Shown: positions 42,043-51,999, counted from the first letter of the stretch. The stretch is 64,000 nucleotides of DNA from an uncultured Treponema sp. (GCA_947167345.1 CAMVHR010000001.1:62001-126000); one strand, 5' to 3'. The notes: a model not told the origin generated them from the letters alone. Made by a program: numbers and translations.

Positions 42043-44469
42043 ATGTATCAGTCCCGTATTTATCTTGAAGTTCGTGTTCTTCTGTCAGCAGTTCCAGGTG
42101 TTTTTACTGCTGTTGAATTAAATGATGGAAAAAAAGGCATTTTAAATGCAAAAGCAGATTTTTTGCGCAGAAATAATTCTCCTGTACAGCTGGCAAAAGT
42201 TGATGTTCAGCCGTCTGTACTGCATAAAGTTGCCCTGTTTGTAAATGCAGTTGGAGGCACAATGTTGAGCTCCGGCAAACTGGAGCATCTGACAGGGGCT
42301 TTGCCAGAACCTCCTGATGACAAAAATTTTACCGGTTATTCTATACGTGTTGCAGAAGGTGGAAAACTTGATATCATATATCACCAGAAGCAAAAGACTA
42401 TTAATATAGAAGAAATCCGTATAGAAGAAGATCGTGGCAAGCTTACTAGAACTGCTGGTAAGAAGGCTAAAATGGATTGGACATTTGCCGGTTGCCCTGT
42501 AATGCGCATACGTACGTCAAATGTTTTTGAGCTTGGTGGTGAAGCTGAAGTTTTTCTTCAGGAACTTGAAACTCTTTTGGCATATTTACGATTTACAACT
42601 GGCGATGTTCAGGAAAACGGCATAAGGTGTAATGCCTATGTTTCTTTGTGCGAATATCCTGAAGAACCTCTATATTCTGTTAAATTACGCAACTTGAATT
42701 CGTTTAATTTTGTCCGCAAGGCAATCGACAGTGAGCTTTCCAGACAGGAATCGGTTCTTTCTTCTGGTGAGAAAGTTTCTGCAGAAAGCCGTCTGTGGAA
42801 TGAGCAGCTTAATGCGACAGAATTCTGGCAGCAGCGGAAGCCTGATTTGGTACGCTTTGCTTTGGTAAATCCTCCTGTCAATGTTGCAATTTCTGATGCA
42901 GTCGCTTTTGAAGCTTCCGAAGTGGAACTGCCTGAAAAAAGACGTGAGCGCCTGCGTTCATCTTACGGACTGTCTCGCTTGCGCACTATGTTTCTGTGTG
43001 CCGAAAAAGACAGGGCTGATTATTTTGAGTCTGCCGTTAAGCATGGTGCTCCGGCAATGCTTGCCGCTCACTGGCTTGCAAGCGAAGTTATGAAAATCCT
43101 TAATAGAAGCGGAAAGTCTATAAGGCAATGCAAGCTTACTGCGGAAAAATTTGCCCGTGTTCTTGTTCTGCTTGATGAAGGCAAAATTCATAGCGGTATG
43201 GCAAAGGATATTATGCAGGCTGTTGCACTTGACGGCAGTGATGTTGATGAAATAATAAAAAAGCAAGGTCTGGTTCTTTTATCTACAAAAGAAGAGCTGG
43301 AACCTGTAATTGACAGTGTTCTTGCTGAATACCCTAAGAGCGTAGCTTCTTTAAAAGAAGGCAATATGGCTCCTCTTGAGTTCCTGACCGGTTGTGTCAT
43401 GAAAAAAACGGAAGGAAAGGCTGTTCCTACAGTAGTAAAGGCTCTGCTAAAAGAAAAACTTTCTATAAGCATTGTCTACGTTCTTACTATGGGCGGTTCA
43501 ATTACAGCTGAAAAACATGATGATGGCACAGTTGTTGCAGGAAGTTCTCAAAGCATTATGCAGAGTATTATGCCTTTGCTTGAAGGTGACAATGGAAATT
43601 TCCCGGTGCAGGTTGTTTCTGTTTGCGATATGCTCAGCGAAGAAACTGAGCCTAAAGATTGGGCAAAGCTTATTGCCGTCATAAAGGAAAAGATTGAGAG
43701 CGGTACTGCAAACGGCATTGTTGTGACACATGGTACTGATACCCTTTCTTATACGGCGGCATTGCTGTTCTGGCTTTTTTCTGCATCAGATGTACCTGTC
43801 GTGCTTACGGCTTCATCTTCCCTTTCCAAAGCAGAAGCTGGAGCAAATTTGAACCTTGCAATTCAAACTGCCCGTGAACGTAAGAACGGAGTCTGCGTTG
43901 TTTATGGAAACAAAATTCTTCCTGCATTGAATTTGAAATATGTAAGCAATGATACTGATGGGTTCATTAACTGGAATATGAAAAAGCCTGTATTCTTTGC
44001 TAATACTGTTTTGAGCCAGCAGTTTCTGTCTGTTTCAATGCCTGAAACGGAAATAATGAGTTTTATCCTTAATGAAGCTGCTGAACGGCTTTCCGTCATA
44101 AGGCTTTATCCTGGTCTGCTCATGAACAGGCTTGAAAAGATGATAGGTGATGAATCTTCTATAGATACTGTAATATTGGAGCTGTATTCTTCTGGAACAG
44201 GAAACATGAAGAATAGCGACTATTCGCTAAAAACATTTTTGACGAAAGGCCGACAGCATGGCATTACATTCTGCTGTACCTCTCAGCAGGAAAGTTTTGT
44301 TGATTTTTCGGAATATTCAACGAGCGCACAGTTGTGGCAGGCCGGAACTGTGCCATTTGGCAATTTGACGACAGAATCTGTAACTGCATTGTATTTTGCA
44401 GCTTCTCTTATTGCCGATAATCATAACGAGCTTGATGAAATCATGGAAAGTTCCATAGAGTTGCTGTAG
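42043..44469 (+). CDS. Degenerate GatB-like domain fused to a type I asparaginase domain
   Basis: An 808-residue fusion. Residues 1 to about 470 follow GatB (aspartyl/glutamyl-tRNA amidotransferase subunit B) in order: IYLEVRVLL, GYSIRVAEGGKLDI, EEIRIEEDRGKL, DWTFAGCPVMRIRTSN, GIRCNAYVSLCEYP, KLRNLNSFNFVRKAIDSEL, RLWNEQLNATEFWQ, ELPEKRRERLRSSYGLS and a YqeY-like tail (AEKFARVLVLLDEGKIHSGM). The catalytic GLEVH motif is altered to YLEVR and the cysteine zinc site of GatB is absent. Residues 475-808 are an asparaginase/GatD-type domain: LTMGGSITAE (residues 481-490) and THGTDTLSY with Thr565 and Asp566. The first catalytic threonine of GGT is replaced by serine (Ser486). In archaea, GatE and GatD carry these two functions as separate chains. 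Ammonia release for tRNA amidation is one possibility; loss of the GatB motifs makes it doubtful. Confidence 0.85.
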   Translation: MYQSRIYLEVRVLLSAVPGVFTAVELNDGKKGILNAKADFLRRNNSPVQLAKVDVQPSVLHKVALFVNAVGGTMLSSGKLEHLTGALPEPPDDKNFTGYSIRVAEGGKLDIIYHQKQKTINIEEIRIEEDRGKLTRTAGKKAKMDWTFAGCPVMRIRTSNVFELGGEAEVFLQELETLLAYLRFTTGDVQENGIRCNAYVSLCEYPEEPLYSVKLRNLNSFNFVRKAIDSELSRQESVLSSGEKVSAESRLWNEQLNATEFWQQRKPDLVRFALVNPPVNVAISDAVAFEASEVELPEKRRERLRSSYGLSRLRTMFLCAEKDRADYFESAVKHGAPAMLAAHWLASEVMKILNRSGKSIRQCKLTAEKFARVLVLLDEGKIHSGMAKDIMQAVALDGSDVDEIIKKQGLVLLSTKEELEPVIDSVLAEYPKSVASLKEGNMAPLEFLTGCVMKKTEGKAVPTVVKALLKEKLSISIVYVLTMGGSITAEKHDDGTVVAGSSQSIMQSIMPLLEGDNGNFPVQVVSVCDMLSEETEPKDWAKLIAVIKEKIESGTANGIVVTHGTDTLSYTAALLFWLFSASDVPVVLTASSSLSKAEAGANLNLAIQTARERKNGVCVVYGNKILPALNLKYVSNDTDGFINWNMKKPVFFANTVLSQQFLSVSMPETEIMSFILNEAAERLSVIRLYPGLLMNRLEKMIGDESSIDTVILELYSSGTGNMKNSDYSLKTFLTKGRQHGITFCCTSQQESFVDFSEYSTSAQLWQAGTVPFGNLTTESVTALYFAASLIADNHNELDEIMESSIELL

Positions 44470-44547
44470 CAGTTCTGGTACTTTCGTAATTTTTTTTTGT
44501 TATATGTGTTATTAATTTAGTAAGTCATATAAATATTGTGGGGATTT

Positions 44548-45993
44548 ATGGGAAAATTGAAAATTATTGCTGCATTATGTATTTGTGGTGCTGTTTTTTG
44601 TACGGACTCTTCTTTGATACTGTCTGCGTTCTGTGCCGGACGTACTGTTATGCCGGTGAATACGACACAGGATGTTGATACGGCAACTTTCTCTAAGAAT
44701 AATTTTATAGTAAGATTGCAGAATGTTCTTGCCTCGGGCAATGTAAAGGAAGCCCTTTCTTTGTATGATGAGGTTCCTGAAAATTTTGCAAATGATGTAG
44801 ACCTTCTTGTATTAAAGGCTTCTCTTCTTATAAGTGACAATCAGTTGAACACTGCGAAGGCAATTTGCCTTGACTTAAATAAAAAGAATCCGTCTGACGC
44901 AACGGTCATCGAATTGCTTGCATATATTGCAAAGCTACAGGGGGACAGTGGAAATCAGAACAAATATCTTAAAGCCCTTCTTGAACAGGACCAGTATAAT
45001 GTAACTGCAAATGTAGAAATGGCTCAAAGCATGTTTGAAAATAAGAATTACAAGCAGGCACGCCTTTATTATCAGAAGGCTCTTGTCCGCGAGCCAAAAA
45101 ATGAAGATGTTCTTTTTGGGCTTGGACAGGCTGATTATTTTCTTGGAAGCAAAGATCCTTCAAAAGATAAGGAAGCAGAATCAACATTTAAAAAGATTTT
45201 GGAAAATAATCCTGACTATGCGCCTGCCTACTCATATCTTGGAAAACTTGCAGCTGCAGATAACCGCTACAAGATTGCAAGTGACTATGTAAAGCAGGCA
45301 ATCGATATTGATTCTACAAACTATAATTATTTCATTGATTACGGAATGTATGAAAGCAATCTTGGTCATTATGATACTGCGATTCAGGCATGGTCAGATG
45401 CTATTGCCATTCAGCCGGAATATTTTCTTGCCTATGCATACAGGGCTGGCATTTATGATGAGCGCAATCAGGTAGAAAAGGCTGTGGCTGACTATAAAAA
45501 TGTGGTGACATATAATCCGAATTATTATTTTGCTTACGAAAGCTTAGGTATTCTGTCTTTGAAAAAAGGTGACTGGACAACAGCAAGGGAATCTTTTGAA
45601 AAGTGTTTTGAAATGGATAAGACAAATAATATTTCATATCCACTAATGATAACATACTGTTACTATAAGGAAGGAAACAAGATTAAGGCAAAAAGTTTCA
45701 GCGACAAGGTTTTAAGAAAGCTTGACCGTAATTCGATTGACTATGCAATGCTCCGTATCTGGCATGATGAATCTGGTGAAATGCCTCTACCTCAGAAGAT
45801 TTCTGCATTGGATAATGCAAGCAAAAAAGGTAAGATGTATTATTATCTGGGACTGTATTATGAAAGCTTTGGGGGAATTGAAATTGCTCGCGAAAATTAT
45901 GCCAAGGTTGTAAGCATGCGTAACCCTATGTTTTTTGAATACCGTCTGGCAGAATGGAGCTTAGGCACGGAAAATCTTGTTAAGGTACAGTAA
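44548..45993 (+). CDS. Tetratricopeptide repeat protein, exported
   Basis: A 481-residue protein with an N-terminal hydrophobic signal (MGKLKIIAALCICGAVFCTD) and about ten TPR-like helix pairs over the rest (NVTANVEMAQSMFENKNYKQ, YAPAYSYLGKLAAADNRYKI, DYGMYESNLGHYDTAIQAW, NYYFAYESLGILSLKKGDWT). The start at 44548 is chosen because a GGGG ribosome-binding site lies before it; an upstream in-frame TTG is less likely. TPR proteins of this kind act as protein-binding scaffolds in the periplasm or at the envelope; the partners are unknown. The TraB-family gene follows after two bases, so they are cotranscribed. Confidence 0.75.
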   Translation: MGKLKIIAALCICGAVFCTDSSLILSAFCAGRTVMPVNTTQDVDTATFSKNNFIVRLQNVLASGNVKEALSLYDEVPENFANDVDLLVLKASLLISDNQLNTAKAICLDLNKKNPSDATVIELLAYIAKLQGDSGNQNKYLKALLEQDQYNVTANVEMAQSMFENKNYKQARLYYQKALVREPKNEDVLFGLGQADYFLGSKDPSKDKEAESTFKKILENNPDYAPAYSYLGKLAAADNRYKIASDYVKQAIDIDSTNYNYFIDYGMYESNLGHYDTAIQAWSDAIAIQPEYFLAYAYRAGIYDERNQVEKAVADYKNVVTYNPNYYFAYESLGILSLKKGDWTTARESFEKCFEMDKTNNISYPLMITYCYYKEGNKIKAKSFSDKVLRKLDRNSIDYAMLRIWHDESGEMPLPQKISALDNASKKGKMYYYLGLYYESFGGIEIARENYAKVVSMRNPMFFEYRLAEWSLGTENLVKVQ

Positions 45994-45995
45994 AA

Positions 45996-47192
45996 ATGGA
46001 TACATCAACACAAAAACACCTATTATTAAATGGAAGAAATATAATTTTAGTTGGAACCGCTCATGTTTCTGAACAGAGCGTTCTTGAAGTTTCTGATGCA
46101 ATTGAAAAAGAAAAGCCTGATACGGTTGCCATAGAACTTGATGAAAAACGTTACGAAAGTCTTAAGGATCCTGAATCATGGCGCAAAATGGATATAATAA
46201 AAGTTCTGCGCAATAAAAATGGGTTCCTTATGATTGCAAATATAGTGCTGTCTTCGTATCAGAAAAAAATGGGGCTTGAGACAGGAGTTAAACCTGGTGA
46301 CGAAATGCTTTCTGCCATTAAAAAGGCTGAAGAGCTTAAAATTCCTTGTTCCATGGTGGATAGACCTATTGCCGTTACGCTCAGACGTGCTTGGGCAAAG
46401 AATTCTCTTATAGGAAAATGTAATCTGCTTGCTGCCTTGTTGGGTGCTGCGTTTTCTAAAGAAGAGATAACCTCTGAACAGATTGAAAATCTGAAAGTCA
46501 GAAGCGAAATGGATGGCATGATGGAAGAACTTGCTTCGACTATGCCCGGGGTAAAAGAAGTTCTTATTGATGAGCGTGACCGTTTTCTTGCAAGTCATAT
46601 ATGGGAATGTCATGGAAATAAAGTTCTTGCCGTTCTTGGTGCGGGGCATTTGAATGGTGTTATTCAGCATCTTGAAAAACTTGCTGCAACTCAAGAATCT
46701 TCAAACTGTTCTGATATCGATAGTGTACCTGAAAAAACTGTTGCCGCAAAACTTGCTGTATGGATTATTCCTGCTCTGATTGTTGCTCTGATTCTTGCCG
46801 GATTTATTTTGGGTGGAACTGCAAAGGGGTGGAATATGCTTAGTTCCTGGGTTTTGTGGAACGGCATTCTGGCTGCTGTCGGAGCTTTAATTGCAGGTGG
46901 GCACCCTCTTGCCATAATAGCCTCTTTTGTCGGTGCTCCTTTTACATCTCTATGCCCTTTTGTTGGAATAGGCATGTTCTCTGGCATTGTTCAGGCAATT
47001 GTGTGTAAGCCAAAGGTTGAAGACCTTGCCAGTATGCAGGAAGATGCAGGTTCCTTGAAAGGTTTTTATAAAAACCGCATTTTAAGGACACTGCTTGTAT
47101 TTATTATGTCTTCCATAGGCAGCAGCATTGGAACTTTTATAGCCGGTGCAAAGTTTGTCTCTATCATTGCTTCTTTGAAGCAGCTGTTTTAA
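45996..47192 (+). CDS. TraB/PrgY family membrane protein
   Basis: A 398-residue protein. The first 230 residues form the TraB-type soluble domain with the family motifs ILVGTAHVSEQSVLEV, TVAIELDEKRYESL and VLAVLGAGHLNGV near its end. The last 150 residues hold four or more membrane helices (AVWIIPALIVALILAGFILG, WNGILAAVGALIAGGHPLAI, ASFVGAPFTSLCPFVGIG). PrgY of Enterococcus limits pheromone activity, and this whole group may be metalloproteases, but the role in this organism is unknown. Its end overlaps the convergent radA gene by 29 bases. Confidence 0.85.
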   Translation: MDTSTQKHLLLNGRNIILVGTAHVSEQSVLEVSDAIEKEKPDTVAIELDEKRYESLKDPESWRKMDIIKVLRNKNGFLMIANIVLSSYQKKMGLETGVKPGDEMLSAIKKAEELKIPCSMVDRPIAVTLRRAWAKNSLIGKCNLLAALLGAAFSKEEITSEQIENLKVRSEMDGMMEELASTMPGVKEVLIDERDRFLASHIWECHGNKVLAVLGAGHLNGVIQHLEKLAATQESSNCSDIDSVPEKTVAAKLAVWIIPALIVALILAGFILGGTAKGWNMLSSWVLWNGILAAVGALIAGGHPLAIIASFVGAPFTSLCPFVGIGMFSGIVQAIVCKPKVEDLASMQEDAGSLKGFYKNRILRTLLVFIMSSIGSSIGTFIAGAKFVSIIASLKQLF

Positions 47193-48555
47193 ATGTTGCC
47201 CGTATAAGGGACTGAATGTCTTCAACGCTTATTGCTTCCCCGCTAATCGCTTGCGGGGCAAGCAGTGTTGTAAATCCCATTTCTTTAGCGGCCTTAACTC
47301 GTTCCTTCATTTTGGTTACAGGTCTGATTTCTCCAGCAAGACTCAATTCTCCTAAAATTGCAGTGTGTTCTGGTATTGGAATGTCTGTGCGTGCAGAGTA
47401 GAGTGCTGTTGCAAGAGCTGCATCTATTGCACTTTCGGTAAGCCTTATGCCCCCTGCAACATTTATGTATATGTCCTGATCACTAAAGCGAAGCCCAGCT
47501 CGTTTTTCGAGAACGGCAGCAACGCGGCTTATTCTGGCACTGTCAATTTTGTCTGAATACACTCTGTTCATGGACGATTTTGCCGGTACTGTCAGGGCTT
47601 GTATTTCTACAACAAAAACACGGCTACCTTCAAATACTGGAACACATGCAATGCCTGCAGGAATGCCGTTCTTTCTTTTTGTAATGAATAATGCATTTGG
47701 ATCTGCTACAGTCTGTAATCCATTGGCATCCATTACAAAAATGCCGAGTTCGTTTACAGACCCAAACCTGTTTTTGAGGGCATGAAGAAAGCGAAAATCA
47801 TCATTGCTGTTGCGTTCAAACGTTATGACTGTATCAACCATGTGCTCAAGGCTTTTTGGTCCAGCTATCATTCCGTCTTTAGTTATGTGTGCCGTCATGA
47901 ACAATACGCTGTTTCTTTCCTTTACCCAGCTTATGAGTTCGTTTGCACAATATTTGAGCTGATTGACTGTACCAGGAATCATTCCAGCCTGTACAGAATA
48001 TACCGTCTGAATGGAATCGATTATTACTACTGCAGGATTAATGCTGTCAAGGGCATCAAGAATGTCTTCGAGCCTCATCGTGCACAGAATTTCCATTGCA
48101 TCTACTGCAAGTGAAAGACGTACTGCTCTTGCCTTTATCTGCGAGGCTGATTCTTCTCCAGAAACATAAAGAATTCGGAAAGAATTTGCACTGTGCCGTT
48201 GTTTCATGATTTCGGAGACCGTCTGAATAAGCAGTGTCGATTTTCCTATGCCAGGTTCTCCTCCTATAAGAATTGCACTTCTTAATGTAGCACCCCCTCC
48301 AAGAACTCTGTCAAATTCACTGTCTCCTGTTGATATTCTGCCTTCATCTTCCATCTGTATCTTTGACATGGGGACAGGCTTTATTTTTACTGTTGTTCCG
48401 TCTGCCTTTAGCGATGGAGTTGATGCGTTTGGATCTGTAATGCATTCTTCAAGAGAATTCCATTCACCGCATTGGGGGCATCGCCCAAGCCATCCCGGCT
48501 GTGTATACCCACATGAAGAACATTTGTATACTATGCTACCTTTCTTTTTTGCCAT
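47164..48555 (-). CDS. radA: DNA repair protein RadA
   Basis: A 463-residue protein with an N-terminal zinc finger (Cys12, Cys15, Cys26, Cys29 in KCSSCGYTQPGWLGRCPQCG), Walker A LIGGEPGIGKSTLLIQ, the diagnostic KNRFG motif (LKNRFGSVNELGIF) and a C-terminal Lon-like domain (ILGELSLAGEIRPVTKMKER). RadA helps branch migration and recombination repair. It is last in a minus-strand group with recQ and a NusG-II gene, separated by 20 bases or less, so this looks like a repair-related transcript. It overlaps traB at its 3' end. Confidence 0.96.
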   Translation of the reverse strand: MAKKKGSIVYKCSSCGYTQPGWLGRCPQCGEWNSLEECITDPNASTPSLKADGTTVKIKPVPMSKIQMEDEGRISTGDSEFDRVLGGGATLRSAILIGGEPGIGKSTLLIQTVSEIMKQRHSANSFRILYVSGEESASQIKARAVRLSLAVDAMEILCTMRLEDILDALDSINPAVVIIDSIQTVYSVQAGMIPGTVNQLKYCANELISWVKERNSVLFMTAHITKDGMIAGPKSLEHMVDTVITFERNSNDDFRFLHALKNRFGSVNELGIFVMDANGLQTVADPNALFITKRKNGIPAGIACVPVFEGSRVFVVEIQALTVPAKSSMNRVYSDKIDSARISRVAAVLEKRAGLRFSDQDIYINVAGGIRLTESAIDAALATALYSARTDIPIPEHTAILGELSLAGEIRPVTKMKERVKAAKEMGFTTLLAPQAISGEAISVEDIQSLIRATFKTAASKKQ

Positions 48556-48575
48556 ACTACAACCTCTTTTTTATC

Positions 48576-48947
48576 TTAGAATGCAGATGCGTCTATTTCA
48601 CTGTCTTCCTGCTGTATGTGAATGAAAACACTGTTTGGCAGACATGCATTCCATTGTCCATTGCCTGATATGTGTCCTGCATTGACGCAATTTTTGTTTG
48701 GGCACGGAGAATCAACAAAGAAGGCTTGTCCGTCTTTTACCTGTATGATGCTCGTTCCCAAAAGACCTTCAACTTTATAAGTGGCATCTTTATCCAATGG
48801 ATAGATGTAATTTGTTTTTTCTGCTGTTATGATAAGCATTGGTTTTGAAGCAGAATCCTTTTTTACAGCCAAAAAAGAAAGAATTGTTACAGCAGCAAAA
48901 ATTAAAAATATAATAATGTCCACAGGTTTTATTTTTATGCGTATCAT
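48576..48947 (-). CDS. NusG domain II family membrane-anchored protein
   Basis: A 123-residue protein with one N-terminal membrane helix (IKPVDIIIFLIFAAVTILSF) and an outer beta domain of the NusG-II type (FFVDSPCPNKNCVNAGHI, GQWNACLPNSVFIHI) with the conserved CPNKNC cysteines. The domain is named for its resemblance to an insert in some NusG proteins; its function is not established to my knowledge. It sits 12 bases after recQ and 20 bases before radA on the same strand. Confidence 0.8.
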   Translation of the reverse strand: MIRIKIKPVDIIIFLIFAAVTILSFLAVKKDSASKPMLIITAEKTNYIYPLDKDATYKVEGLLGTSIIQVKDGQAFFVDSPCPNKNCVNAGHISGNGQWNACLPNSVFIHIQQEDSEIDASAF

Positions 48948-48959
48948 ATTGCTGTTTCA

Positions 48960-50399
48960 TCATATATCATCTTTTCGGTTTATGTCAATTTTTCCACTCC
49001 ATGGAAACCTCAACGTTTTTATGAAACCATTTTCTTCAAGAAGTCTGAGTATGGTTTCTATATCCTTATGATCCCAAATATTTACATGAAGAGCCTTGCA
49101 GTCATGTCTGTTGAATTCTTTTATTAATATATTTGACATTTGATTTTTGTCGTACAGCCTTCTGTTCTTTGATATGAAATGGAGTGCAAAAGCTGCGTCT
49201 CGGGCAAATGGCGCTGGTTTGCCTGTGTTGCAAATGTCGCACCCAGAGCATACTGCCTTTTCAGCCCCAAGGGCATCCAAAAGAAATTGCCTTCTGCATG
49301 TCTTGCTTTCTGCATATTCATTGAAAAGGGTTGATTTTTCTTTGTCTTCAGGACTCCATAATAAAAACGCATTTGCATCTTTTCCGTCTCGTCCGGCACG
49401 GCCAGCTTCCTGAATGTATGCTTCAATACTGGAACTTGGTTCAAGGTGTATTACTGTGCGGATGTTTTTTTTATCAACACCCATTCCGAATGCTACCGTG
49501 GCACAAAGACATGCATTGTCCTTAGGATAAAACCATTTCTCAACGTTTTGCTTTTCATCTTTTGTCAGTCCGGCATGGTAAAACTTTATGGTGTCATTAT
49601 TATAAAAAGCCATAAGTTCTCGTGCCATGTCCTCCGCTTTTTTTCGTGTTCCACAAAAGATAAGTACTGGTTTTTCAGCTTTTATTGCAAGTTTTAAGGC
49701 TTGCTTTTTTTTATTATAGCATTTGATTACATGATAATGTATGTTTGGCCTGTCACTTGCACTTTGCACTATATGAGCTTTACCGTCAAAAAGAATGTCT
49801 GCTATTTTCTGTAAGATTTGTGGCGATGCTGTTGCGGTGAATGCCGTAATGACAGGAGCGTTCAGTTGTCTTGCGATTTTTCCAAGAGTAAGGTATGCCG
49901 GTCTGAAAGTTGAACCCCATTCATATACACAGTGTGCTTCATCTATTGCAATGTGCTTTATATTGCACTCTGCCAGTTGTCGTACAAGCTCTTCGCTTTG
50001 CAGAACTTCGGGGTTAGCCAGAATTATTTTTACTCCCTGCTTTATTCTTATGAAATTATTTTCCCTTTCCTGTAATGATTGTCCTCCACGAAACACAACA
50101 TTGTCCAAGCCGGCTTCGCTCATTCTTCGTTGTTGGTCGGTCATAAGTGCTAAAAGCGGATATATTATTAATGAAGGACCATCAAGTACTATTGCTGGTA
50201 CAAGAAAGCACATGGATTTTCCGGCTCCTGTCGGAAGCAGTACGATTTGTTTGCAGCATTCATTTTCTTCAGGTTCGTGTACTGCATCAAGAATGTTTGC
50301 AATTACAAGCCTTTGCCAGGGGTACAGAAAATGTATGCCAAATGTTTTTTTTGCAATTTCTGTTACTTCATCATCAAATATTATAGTATCATTGTCCAT
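48960..50399 (-). CDS. recQ: RecQ-type ATP-dependent DNA helicase
   Basis: A 479-residue superfamily 2 helicase. The motor shows LLPTGAGKSM (Walker A), IAIDEAHCVYEWGSTFRP (DEAH, then the RecQ aromatic-rich loop), AFTATASPQI, TVAFGMGVDKKNIRTVIHLE and YIQEAGRAGRDGK. A four-cysteine zinc site follows (CRRQFLLDALGAEKAVCSGC). The C-terminal portion resembles a short winged-helix RQC region, and an HRDC domain is absent, so it is shorter than E. coli RecQ. It likely starts a recQ, NusG-II, radA transcript. TATAAT (50410-50405 on the minus strand) ends five bases before the ATG without a ribosome-binding site. Confidence 0.92.
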   Translation of the reverse strand: MDNDTIIFDDEVTEIAKKTFGIHFLYPWQRLVIANILDAVHEPEENECCKQIVLLPTGAGKSMCFLVPAIVLDGPSLIIYPLLALMTDQQRRMSEAGLDNVVFRGGQSLQERENNFIRIKQGVKIILANPEVLQSEELVRQLAECNIKHIAIDEAHCVYEWGSTFRPAYLTLGKIARQLNAPVITAFTATASPQILQKIADILFDGKAHIVQSASDRPNIHYHVIKCYNKKKQALKLAIKAEKPVLIFCGTRKKAEDMARELMAFYNNDTIKFYHAGLTKDEKQNVEKWFYPKDNACLCATVAFGMGVDKKNIRTVIHLEPSSSIEAYIQEAGRAGRDGKDANAFLLWSPEDKEKSTLFNEYAESKTCRRQFLLDALGAEKAVCSGCDICNTGKPAPFARDAAFALHFISKNRRLYDKNQMSNILIKEFNRHDCKALHVNIWDHKDIETILRLLEENGFIKTLRFPWSGKIDINRKDDI

Positions 50400-50433
50400 A
50401 TATAATTATATAAACTTGATACGTTCTTTTTGT

Positions 50434-51999
50434 TCATTTTTGTGGAAAATTTGCTACAATATATGTATGTTCATGGCTTTGGAACTTCTTTTTGCTGAAT
50501 TTGAACATGAGTGTGTCTGAGTCCGTTTTTCCTGCCTTTATGATGAACATCCCGTAGGGACGAATCTCATGCCTTGCGTTGAAGGCATAAAAAACAGGTC
50601 CGTCATATTTATATCCATAGTCATCATAATCAGATTTATGCAGACTCCACAGATAGGAACTGCTTTTAGTTCTGCATGCACAATCTATGGAATATGCCTT
50701 TAAAAGCTGTTGCATGGATTTACTTGTAGCATTTGTAATGGAATTTATGTCCGTGTACTGATTTGTGGCAAGCTTTCTAATTAGAGCTGTTCCACCATAG
50801 TTCCTGTACAGCCATGTTCCGAACGCATAGTTTGCCGCATACGAAAGCATTGCGTGATAGTGCGAACATCCCCTGTATTCAAGGCCGCATTCGGCGTATC
50901 CTGAGTTGAAAAGTGCAAGCCTTGAATTCAAGTTAGCATTTTCTTCATCCTCATTTATTATTTCCTCGCACAATAATGACATCATTTCGCTGAATGCATC
51001 TGCATCAGGAAGGTCATGTATCAAAACCTTTTGGTTGTAACTTATCATGTGCTGGAATTCATGTGCAAGAGTTGATATGCATACATCGATATCGGCTTCT
51101 GCCCACTGGGAGTCAATGTATATATATTTGCCTTCATTTGAGTAGTTTAGTATGCCATGTTCATAATCATTTTCACTTGGAAAATAATCCTTTGAATAAA
51201 AATATCCGACTACTCCGTTATTTTCCCTGTTTATGTCATATACGACGATATTAACTTTTGTTCCTGTTCCACTCATGTATTCAAGTCTTTTCGGTTCAAA
51301 GAATTTTCCATTGTAGTTGCAAAACATAAAATCAGATTCTTTTCCGAACAGAAACCTTATTTTTTCATACATGGCATCAAATGCCACGCTCATTTTTTGT
51401 GCAGCTTTCATTATTTTTTCTGGACTGCCGTCTCCGTCTACTGCCCAGACATAACAGAACTTGCCTTTTGAAGCCAATGTGGCAGATTTTTTTTTGTAAA
51501 TCGTCATGTCTGAATTTATGTCTACAAAAATATCCTTTCTGCACCCTTCGTCATATTCTTTTTGTATGATTACTTTGCTTTTTTTCTTGTTTGATTCTTT
51601 GTGCGCATCATAGGAATTTAGCTTTTCGGTTTTTCTGAATATTTTATGCGGACCAAATCCTGATGATGGAGTTGTTAAAGACTGTCTGCTTTGAGTTTTT
51701 TCAAACTCTTCTTTTGGATTTTTTACATTTAGTGAGATACCTTCTGCTTCTAAAACATATATGGCAGATTCTTTTGGAATAACCTTGTCTGAAGTATTTG
51801 TTTTTGTTATGTATATTTCAGTTCCTATAGGAACATTTTGAATTACAAGTCTGTCTGTGCCGTCTGAAAGCTCATATACGGCACTTTCATTTAGACGCTC
51901 AAAGTCTGAAAAGTCAATAATCCTGCCTTCTGCACTTTTTCTTGTACAGCATGAGGTGAGTTCTGCCAGTGCAAAAAACAGAATTAAAAGATTTTTCAT
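50434..51999 (-). CDS. Lipoprotein metallopeptidase (HExxH, M30-like)
   Basis: A 521-residue lipoprotein (signal FFALAELTSC, lipobox LTS-C). The zinc motif HEFQH is at residues 313-317 within STLAHEFQHMISYNQK. A downstream acidic region (DADAFSEMMSLLCEEIINED) could hold the third zinc ligand. Overall it resembles M30-type (hyicolysin) peptidases, though this assignment is by memory and partial. It starts one base after the alpha-2-macroglobulin gene, so a protease and a protease-trapping protein are encoded together. Substrate unknown. Confidence 0.7.
   Translation of the reverse strand: MKNLLILFFALAELTSCCTRKSAEGRIIDFSDFERLNESAVYELSDGTDRLVIQNVPIGTEIYITKTNTSDKVIPKESAIYVLEAEGISLNVKNPKEEFEKTQSRQSLTTPSSGFGPHKIFRKTEKLNSYDAHKESNKKKSKVIIQKEYDEGCRKDIFVDINSDMTIYKKKSATLASKGKFCYVWAVDGDGSPEKIMKAAQKMSVAFDAMYEKIRFLFGKESDFMFCNYNGKFFEPKRLEYMSGTGTKVNIVVYDINRENNGVVGYFYSKDYFPSENDYEHGILNYSNEGKYIYIDSQWAEADIDVCISTLAHEFQHMISYNQKVLIHDLPDADAFSEMMSLLCEEIINEDEENANLNSRLALFNSGYAECGLEYRGCSHYHAMLSYAANYAFGTWLYRNYGGTALIRKLATNQYTDINSITNATSKSMQQLLKAYSIDCACRTKSSSYLWSLHKSDYDDYGYKYDGPVFYAFNARHEIRPYGMFIIKAGKTDSDTLMFKFSKKKFQSHEHTYIVANFPQK

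Noticed and set aside
42043-44469. Chimeric assembly of two genes at the GatB-asparaginase joint
   Set aside because: A single frame runs through a GatB-style YqeY tail into the asparaginase domain with no stop, start signal or composition break at the joint, so a natural fusion is preferred.
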